Shown: piece after piece, positions 57,944 through 64,000 of the stretch
How positions within the stretch are numbered: position 1 is the first letter of the stretch
How the letters are laid out: the number at the start of each line of letters is the position of its first letter
Assembly (NCBI GenBank): GCA_963747105.1
Contig: CAVVEC010000005.1
Coordinates: 1-64,000 of the forward strand
Length of the DNA stretch: 64,000 nt
Origin: CAVVEC01 sp963747105
GTDB lineage: Bacteria > Acidobacteriota > Terriglobia > Terriglobales > Acidobacteriaceae
Direction of reading: 5' to 3'
The notes under the pieces: generated by a model
Seen by the model: only the letters and a program-made list of their open reading frames with translations
The model's database searches: none
What the model was told of the DNA's origin: nothing
Program-made: the position numbers and the translations under genes

Positions 57944-57989
57944 CCCCGTCCTAAGTCTCTCCGGCTTTTTGGAGAGACTTAGGGCGGGG
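57944..57989 (+). terminator. Strong intrinsic terminator after galE
   Basis: A 19 bp stem (57944-57962 with 57971-57989) with one G-T pair and an 8-base loop is followed by ATTTTCG. It ends the galE transcript. Confidence 0.85.
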
Positions 57990-58172
57990 ATTTTCGTTAC
58001 GGACGATTTGAACTCTGGGGTGTTTGCACCTGGATGTGTCTTAACATGATTCACTCCAAGCTAAGTTATTGAATCTTCGTTCAGGCTTCAGCCAGGATGC
58101 AAAATGAGCGGTCCGACCATCGCGTAGAATGCCATTATTGAGTACACAATATTGTGACACGTAAACGATTTC

Positions 58173-58317
58173 TGTCATTTCGAGCGCAGCAAAGGGAGCC
58201 GAGAGCGGACCCCTTTGCGGAGTCGAGAAACCTGCTTCTGGGTGCGCGAGACAGCAGGTTCCTCGACTGCGTTCTGCCCTCCGCCCAGCGGACGGCAGAA
58301 CTTCGCTCGGAATGACA
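58173..58317. repeat. Dispersed repeat of the GTCAT/ATGAC type, complete copy
   Basis: The unit runs from TGTCATTTCGAGCGCAGC to CTTCGCTCGGAATGACAG, with GAGAAACCTGCTTCTG and its inverted partner AGCAGGTTCCTCGACTGC inside. The whole copy is a long imperfect palindrome and is the best example of the family in the window. Confidence 0.8.
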
Positions 58318-58522
58318 GTGGGCGAAAGGGCGTCACAATAATACACAATTCTCAGTAAGACGCATTTGGAGGCCCGTAGGACGACGATCGGGTGCCCGGA
58401 TGACGTTTTTGGGTCGTCCGGGCACACAGGAACTCGCCAGAAGTCAATTGTGTTGAATATTATCTTTTGGATATAGATAGAGATTCCAAAATTGGATGGG
58501 CCACCATCGTTTGAACCATAAA

Positions 58523-58548
58523 AAAGGCCCTCATGAATGAGGGCCTTT
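58523..58548. terminator. Bidirectional terminator between galE and the sulfotransferase
   Basis: AAAGGCCCTCAT (58523-58534) pairs with ATGAGGGCCTTT (58537-58548). The run of A before and T after makes it work in both directions. It ends the minus-strand sulfotransferase group. Confidence 0.8.
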
Positions 58549-58654
58549 AATTCACCTAAATTGTTTATCCCGGCTCGGATTTGCGAAGACTGTCGAGCTG
58601 CGCTCGAGGCGGACGGGCGGGGACGCGCGTCCGCCATCGTTTCAATCGAAAGTT

Positions 58655-59587
58655 TCAGCCGGCGTGGGAAACCAGCGACGCATCGGCCTCCGAATGCACT
58701 CCCGCCGAGTCCATGGTCACGACTGGATATTGCAGCCGCAGCAGAGTGCTGGCCGTGTATTGTTCGATGAACCGGACTTGCTCCGGCGTGAGCTTTTCCT
58801 GCCAGCCACCCATCTTGCCGGAGCGGACGAAGCGTCCGCCGGGTTGCACGCTCTTCTCAGGCCGCCGGGCCACTTTGGAATAGTTTTCCTGGGTGTAGAG
58901 GCGGTCCTCTTTTTCGCGCATCTTCTGCACGCTGTTGTTGGCGATGGCTCTCTCCACGGCACTCGCGTCGACCTGCACCCCGAGGAACTGTACGATTTTC
59001 ATGAATTGTTCCACGCTATTTTTTCGCAAGTCTTCGTAGCGGAGGAGCAGGAGATCGCCCGTAGCCGACAGCGGCGAATCCAGCCAGGACTGCACGTGAT
59101 TCGGCCAGGTGCCATGCCGCTTGCCGCGCCGCAGCATGTCGTCCAGGTAAGCTTCAAGAGTGGGTCGGCCGATGCCGAGATTTTTCTCGAAAGCAAATTC
59201 CGAAAGGGCGACGTCGCGCACATCGCGCACCAGGTAGATGGCTTTCTTGTAGACCGGCCGGTAAGGTTCATGCGTGCCGATAAAGCGCCCAGCGTCCGGA
59301 AATAGCGGCCACCCGTGCTTGGAGTCGCTCAAGCCGCGCAATGCCGCATTGACTTCACCGAAGCTCGAAGGCTTCCCGGTCAGAATCTCAAACATCACGA
59401 ATCGCAACCAGGTGCTGCCGGAGCGCGGATAACTGCCAAGGATTATGTCGGCGGGCTTCAGACTCTGGTGGCGCCACCAGACTACCGGGTTCCGGACCTT
59501 GGTGGAGGTGATCCGGTGGCGGACCCGGCGAAAGAAAATGGCAGCCTTATTGGAAGACACCGCTGATTGTTCTGGGTCGTGTGACAT
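58655..59587 (-). CDS. PAPS-dependent sulfotransferase
   Basis: The 310-residue protein has the 5'-PSB loop IILGSYPRSGSTWLRFVMFE and the 3'-phosphate motif YKKAIYLVRDVRDVALSEFA of sulfotransferases. GTHEPYRPVYKK has the likely catalytic His, and the C-terminal VQPGGRFVRSGKMGGWQEKL is the GxxGxxK/RxGxxGxW region of the Sulfotransfer_1 fold. It transfers sulfate from PAPS to a hydroxyl or amine, in bacteria usually on glycans or lipids. The gene is intact. It is the last gene of a minus-strand group with two alkaline-phosphatase-like enzymes and a sulfatase. Confidence 0.9.
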   Translation of the reverse strand: MSHDPEQSAVSSNKAAIFFRRVRHRITSTKVRNPVVWWRHQSLKPADIILGSYPRSGSTWLRFVMFEILTGKPSSFGEVNAALRGLSDSKHGWPLFPDAGRFIGTHEPYRPVYKKAIYLVRDVRDVALSEFAFEKNLGIGRPTLEAYLDDMLRRGKRHGTWPNHVQSWLDSPLSATGDLLLLRYEDLRKNSVEQFMKIVQFLGVQVDASAVERAIANNSVQKMREKEDRLYTQENYSKVARRPEKSVQPGGRFVRSGKMGGWQEKLTPEQVRFIEQYTASTLLRLQYPVVTMDSAGVHSEADASLVSHAG

Positions 59588-59647
59588 GATTATGCCTCGA
59601 ACTGAATTAGACGGGTGGCGAGGGATTTTTCCGAAAAGTCAGCAACA

Positions 59648-59705
59648 GCAGATTCCTCGCCGGTTCTCGATGCGCAAAGCGCATCTGCGAACCGCTCGGA
59701 ATGAC
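59648..59705. repeat. Dispersed repeat of the GTCAT/ATGAC type, partial
   Basis: AGCAGATTCCTCGCCGG to CCGCTCGGAATGACA, with a GATGCGCAAAGCGCATC hairpin inside. It sits between the sulfotransferase and the alkaline-phosphatase-like gene. Confidence 0.6.
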
Positions 59706-59731
59706 AATCCTAACAGGATGACAGCGAAAAG

Positions 59732-61196
59732 CTAGACGTAGCCCAGCCCCGCCAGGCGGTCGTGGATGATCTTTTCGCTGTCCGCGTCGGTGCCGTCGCC
59801 GGGGGCGCGTTTCTCCATGCCGGCGACCAGCGAGCGCCCTTGCATGGATTCTGGAATCTCGTATCCGGCCAGATCGAGCAAAGTCGGAGCGATGTCGAGG
59901 AGCTTTGCGCCTTCGTATTCGCCGTTGATCGGGCAATTGGGCGCGGCCAGGACGAAACATTCCGTACTGCGCGTGATTACAGCCATCCGGGCCGGTATCG
60001 TTTTCCTGCACGTAAATATTGGGGTACCCGACGGTGCCAATCGAGCGCCAATCCAGGCCTCCGAAATGCACGATCAGGTCGGGCGCAACGTTGCGCACGT
60101 TGTGGTAAATCTCTTTGGGCTTAAAGACGAGCGAGTTCAGCGGCTTGCCCTTGTCGTTCAGCATCGCCTCGAACTTGGCTTTGATCTGATTCTGGAAGGC
60201 GTCGTACTCCGCGGCGGGAATCACGCCTTGCGGTTCGCGTCCCTGCACGTTGAAGAATACGCGAGCGTAATAGCCGCCTTCGCTCCAGACTTTGGTCTTG
60301 GCCCAGTTGACCTTGAGTTTATTGAAAGGCGTGACTTCCGTCGGATACTCGTCAAGCACCAGCAGGCCTTCATTGATCAGCCACTGATTGACCGCAATGC
60401 CGCCGTCGAGACGCTGAGCGCCGTGATCGGAGACAAGCAGCAGCACGGTTTCGCTGTCGAGCAACTCGATCACGCTGCCAATCTGCTCATCGAGCCAGAG
60501 ATAATAATCAGGGATTACGTTCTGATAGGGATTGCCCGGCTCGTACTGCACGTGCTTCTTATCGAAATAATTCCAGAAGCCGTGATGCACGCGGTCCAGG
60601 CCGATGTCCACGAAGTGGAAATAATCCCACTCCTGCTCGGTGAGCAGCCATTTCACAACCTGCCACTGCTTGCGGCTCATGGCGAAAATTTCGTCGCGCA
60701 GCCAGTCTTTGCGGTCGGTGCGGAAGTTTTTCACGTCGACGGGATATTCGCCGACCAGTTCGGTGATTTTCGACTTGATTTGCGACGGATAAGTGAACTC
60801 GTCTTTTCTGTGTCGGGCGTGAGGAAGCATCCGACGCTGATTCCGTTGATTTGCGCGGAGGAAAATTCGGCGGCACGCCGATGACGATGGACTGCTTCCC
60901 TTCCCGCGCCAAATGATCCCACATGGCGAAATGACTTGATGGAAGCGGAATTGGCAAAGCCCAGTTTTTCGTAGGAGTAATCCATGCGGTTGCGGAAGCC
61001 ATAGATGCCCGAGCGAGCCCGGATCCTGGCTGGTGCTCATGCACATCCAGGCGGGAACGGTGATCGGGAGGCACCACGCTTTGCAGCCGGTTCCGTAGAG
61101 GCCGAGGTCCATCAGGCGGCGAATGTTGACCAGGCCGCTCATCGTTGAAGATGACTTCGGGAGCGCAGCAATCGAGTCCAAGACGCAGATTTTCAT
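59732..61196 (-). CDS. Alkaline-phosphatase-superfamily phosphodiesterase/sulfatase-like protein (frameshifted)
   Basis: ATG 61196 gives MKICVLDS-type starts; the usual LGLDCAAP sequence is garbled by shifts. The rest is well preserved: PITVPAWMCMSTSQDPGSLG, FPPRKINGISVGCFLTPDTE, VKWLLTEQEWDYFHFVDIGL, VLLLVSDHGAQRLDGGIAVN (Asp/His metal ligands), NVAPDLIVHFGGLDWRSIGT and LLDIAPTLLDLAGYEIPESM. Shifts lie near 61150, 61100, 61020, 60930, 60830 and 59960. Members of this branch resemble nucleotide pyrophosphatases and phosphopentomutase-like enzymes. The length of about 488 residues fits. It probably acts on surface phosphoesters. Confidence 0.8.
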
Positions 61197-61240
61197 GAGT
61201 CGAATGACTTTCTGGAACTTATTGAAGAATCCTATCGCGT

Positions 61241-61339
61241 TGTCATCCAGAGCACAGCGAGGGATCTGTAGTTCGTTCACAGTCCAGGAACAACTGACGA
61301 GGGATTCCTAGTCGCCTAGGTCCGCTCCTCGGAATGACA
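61241..61339. repeat. Dispersed repeat of the GTCAT/ATGAC type
   Basis: TGTCATCCAGAGCACAGCGAGGGATCT to CGCTCCTCGGAATGACA. It lies between the two alkaline-phosphatase-like genes. Confidence 0.65.
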
Positions 61340-61344
61340 AGGAT

Positions 61345-63232
61345 TTAGGTTTTCAACAGACTCCCAGGGTCTAACCAGCAGACGATTTCCCTTCCATCGA
61401 CGAATGGCAGCGACGCCGAGGTGTTCAGGATCGTTGGCGCGAGATCAATAATTTGCGCATGATTGTTGCCGACGGGGCGGTTCATGAACAAAATACCCGG
61501 CACAGCATCGGGATCAATGATGTGGTCGCCGCTCCAGCGCCGGTTATTATTTTCAAACAGCTGAATTGGCGAAAAGCCGCCGAGCGAACTTTCCCACGAA
61601 ACCCGGAAGCCGGAGTGAAAATTGATCAGCAGATCGGGCGAATCTGCCGACATACGCGCCGGAATAAAGATCTTCTCGCGCCGCGACACGCTGCGAATTC
61701 CCGGGGCGCCGGTTTCGCCATCGACGAAATTCCGCCATCCCGTCTGATGGATTGCGCACGAACTTGTCCGCCTCGCCGCGTTCCTTCTTCAAGGATTCCG
61801 TCTGGCTTCCCTGCCCTTCTTGTTCAGATAAATTCCACCCAAACCGAGCTGCGTAGGCGTAAGTCTTAGTCCAATCGACCCGGTGAATGTTCCTTCATGT
61901 CCGTCACGGCTTCTTGCCGTCTTTCAGCGCCAGCAGACCGTTCTGCCACAGCCAGGTGTTGGTGTGAAACGACGGCGGAAAGATTGAATCCGTGATCGGA
62001 AAGAGCAATGAGCAGCGTGTCTTCATCCGACTCTTCCATGACGCGGCCGACAGTTTCATCGCAGCGGCGGTAGAGCGCGTCGACCTGCTGTCCGAGATTC
62101 GGCCGGAAGGTCCGGGCTGAAATCCGGATGCTTGGGATCGCTGAAGCGCCACAACATGTGCTGCAAGCGATCTGGAGTATCGAACAGGACGAAGAAGAAA
62201 CCTTCGCTGAAGCGGCGCAGTTCGTGATCCATCATTTTCTCGCGCTCGTCGTAGACCAGACTGCATTGCGCTAGATAGTCCATTTCGTCGAAGCGTCCGT
62301 TATTATGGCCGTTGTGGTCTTCCGCCATGCCGAGAGTCGCGAACAGGCCGATTTTTTCGGAAAATGTCTTGGCGTAGTCCGGCTGGAGACGAAATGGGAA
62401 ACACCGGCGCCGCTGGATCAAAATTCACCGGAGAAACATAGAACTCGATCGTCGGAGAAAGCTGGCGAACATAAAAACGCACCATGCCCGGCACCGACTG
62501 CAGCATCGACAACTTGAACTTGAGCTTGACCCATGGGCTCCAGCCGTTCTCGGGTGCTTCGATGGGCGGATTCGATCCCGCCGTGATGATCAACTTGCGC
62601 GCGGCGCGGTCCACGCGGACTTTAATTTCCGTGGTGATGTCTGAAATTGGCTTGGTGCGGGGATTGCGCGGGCCGATCACCCGTGTGGCGATTTCTGCCC
62701 CGCCATCCAGGTAGAGGACTTGTTCGTGTTCCTTGGGCTGGACGGTGCGATCTTGTGTATAGAAAGTTCCGGTGCCCTGACTGCCACGAATATCAGGCAC
62801 GCCGACACCGGACAGCATTTTGCCCAGCAAGTTTTCCGCGGGAAACGTCACTGGGCAACGCAGCACGACGCTGGGAATGCCGGCTTTGGTGAGATATTGC
62901 CAGACGGGGACGCCGCTCCGCTTATTCACCACGCGCGGCGGGGCCAGAACGTTTTTGGGTCTTTCGAACCGGCTCAGCGCGATATCGGGCAGGTAGGTTT
63001 GGGGATCGCGGCAGATGAAATCGAAAATGCCGTGAACGCCGGGGTTCGTTCCTGTAACAAAAGAAGACCACGCGACAGGAGTCTGAGCCGGGTAGGTCGT
63101 GCCCAGACGACCATAGTAACCAGAGCTGCGAATCTTCGCGAAGTTGGGGAGTTCGTTGCGCTGGAGCAGGCGCTCGACAATGGCCGGCTCCAGTCCGTCC
63201 AGGCCAACAACAAGGACCTTCTTCTTCATCAA
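61345..63232 (-). CDS. Second alkaline-phosphatase-superfamily protein (frameshifted)
   Basis: ATG 63232 (MMKKKVLVVGLDGLEPAIVE) opens the gene. The N-terminal Asp in GLDGLEP and Thr in YPAQTPVAWSSFVTGTNPGV form the first metal/nucleophile site. IPSVVLRCPVTFPAENLLGK, KIGLFATLGMAEDHNGHNNG, FFFVLFDTPDRLQHMLWRFS and LLIALSDHGFNL (metal ligands) follow. The end is IIDLAPTILNTSASLPFVDG at about 61345. Shifts lie near 62415, 62110, 61990, 61880 and 61740. The length of about 629 residues is typical of the larger type I phosphodiesterase-like group. It is paralogous to its neighbour at 59732-61196. Confidence 0.8.
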
Positions 63233-63427
63233 TTAATCCTGGCCGGAGGCATCCTTGGGTGCGGTTTTGGAAGTGCCCGAGGGGTGAAGCTTATTCGCAA
63301 TCTTGCCGAAGAATACGAGGATCTTGTTCCAGAACATCAGGGCTAATCCGGCGATGGTGGCAAGACCAGAGGTCACGCCCATGATCTGGTCGGGACCGCC
63401 GTAGAGTGCAAGCAATTCGGGTCTCAT
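63233..63427 (-). CDS. Small membrane protein, 64 residues
   Basis: ATG 63427 gives MRPELLALYGGPDQIMGVTS, one transmembrane helix (GLATIAGLALMFWNKILVFF) and a polar Lys-rich tail. The stop is directly followed by the start codon of the larger phosphatase-like gene, so the two are co-transcribed and probably translationally coupled. It may anchor or recruit the neighbouring enzymes at the membrane. I know no family for it. Confidence 0.7.
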   Translation of the reverse strand: MRPELLALYGGPDQIMGVTSGLATIAGLALMFWNKILVFFGKIANKLHPSGTSKTAPKDASGQD

Positions 63428-63474
63428 TTCGTTCTCCTTGAAAAAAGTGAAATCAGTTTAATCCAGGAACCAAC

Positions 63475-64000
63475 CTACTTGGCGATCCCGGCGATTTTGG
63501 TTTCGTTGAGCTGGTCAGTTAAGCCAGCTTTGTGACGTTTGTCGGGGCTCACCTGGTTCCACAACTGCGTTTCTTCGCTGTTCATCACGGCCTTGCCCTG
63601 CGAGCTATCCACCAGGTTTTGAGATTCGGCAGGATCTTCGGGGTATCGGTAGAGCTCCGCTGGGTCGGTTTGGGAAACAATCAAGTGCCACTGCGGATCG
63701 GTGATAGACTTCAGCCAGCCTTTGTAGGCTGGATATTGCGGCGGAATAAAAAGATCCTGGGCCATCTCGGAAAGCGGATAGGGCCAGTCCGGATTGACTC
63801 CCGGCTGGTTCCACAACTGGGCAAGCGAAGGAATGGGAAAATCTTTCTGATTGGACTCACCCAGCAGGTCAAGCACGGTGGCCGGAAGCGAGGCTGTACT
63901 GCTGATGGGCCGGTCAATCCTCTTGCCGGAAGGAATGTGGCCTGGCCACCAGTAAATCAACGGAACCCAGGTCAGCTCCCGGTACAGCGAAGTGCCGTGC
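63475..64000 (-). CDS. Sulfatase, C-terminal part (runs off the window)
   Basis: The frame is open from the right window edge and encodes HGTSLYRELTWVPLIYWWPG, HIPSGKRIDRPISSTASLPA, TVLDLLGESNQKDFPIPSLA and LYRYPEDPAESQNLVDSSQG. This is the C-terminal third of a type I sulfatase/arylsulfatase (the GHGTSLYRE-type metal-site region, RPISSTDLxPTVLDLLG, ending with the DPxExxNL motif). The CxPxR formylglycine site lies outside the window. It leads the minus-strand operon whose last gene is a sulfotransferase. Confidence 0.85.
   Translation of the reverse strand, partial: HGTSLYRELTWVPLIYWWPGHIPSGKRIDRPISSTASLPATVLDLLGESNQKDFPIPSLAQLWNQPGVNPDWPYPLSEMAQDLFIPPQYPAYKGWLKSITDPQWHLIVSQTDPAELYRYPEDPAESQNLVDSSQGKAVMNSEETQLWNQVSPDKRHKAGLTDQLNETKIAGIAK

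Larger units (their letters stand above)
57990..58654. other. Intergenic region between galE and the sulfotransferase
   Basis: I find no gene in these 665 bases. They hold a complete GTCAT/ATGAC repeat (58173-58317) and a bidirectional terminator (58523-58548). The remaining part is AT-richer than its surroundings. Confidence 0.55.

Overview
The window looks like a chromosomal stretch of an Acidobacteriota (Terriglobia/Koribacter-like) genome. The basis is gene content: large TonB-dependent receptors with an N-terminal carboxypeptidase-regulatory-like domain, GloVer-type and PQQ-type secreted propeller proteins, propeller-type sensor kinases, a HEAT/PilZ protein, and moderately high GC. Base-level quality is uneven. 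Many housekeeping genes (dnaX, nuoD, nuoH, nuoJ, nuoK, nuoL, hemQ-like and others) are broken by single-base indels. In one STAS gene two shifts cancel each other. Long neighbours such as nuoM, nuoN, lysS and the HEAT/PilZ gene are intact. I read most of these shifts as consensus errors, not biology, and give whole-gene spans.

Layout. 1-5440: a DUF4136 tail, a thioredoxin-like remnant, and a TonB-dependent receptor gene split by a complete IS110-family element. The long 3' non-coding part of that element folds like a bridge RNA, and its internal loop carries sequences matching both flanks of the insertion site. 5577-9829: propeller histidine kinase, LuxR-type regulator and a DoxX-like protein. 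10001-12850: small acidobacterial-type proteins around a sigma-54 activator. 13049-17240: remnants of a mobile island (ParB-like gene, IS630 with a probable programmed -1 frameshift, ArdC-like, PIN and OLD-family fragments). 17117-24123: a truncated GloVer protein, coproheme decarboxylase, AhpD-like and DinB-like proteins, a cytochrome c fragment, an alkyltransferase-like protein, a STAS protein and the dnaX-ybaB-recR block, followed by a structured RNA with a terminator. 24663-31864: secreted PQQ propeller, a nuclease-like protein, CHAD-HD and HEAT-PilZ proteins.

32119-47283 is one long minus-strand bioenergetic block, transcribed nuoA-C-D-H-J-K-L-M-N, then atpZ, subunit I, atpB and atpE. 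The complex I set lacks nuoB, E, F, G and I. An IS1182-family element plus a secreted hypothetical protein sits between atpZ and the rest of the F0 genes. 47450-57894: a second GloVer protein, lysS, a PLP decarboxylase, a second TonB-dependent receptor, a response regulator without its phospho-acceptor Asp, and galE. 58655-64000: a minus-strand group of sulfatase, small membrane protein, two alkaline-phosphatase-superfamily enzymes and a sulfotransferase, probably acting on sulfated or phosphorylated surface glycans.

Intergenic spaces hold several families of dispersed palindromic repeats. At three places (about 16310, 17140 and 19872) two convergent or divergent genes are both truncated at a shared junction, which marks rearrangement or misassembly.
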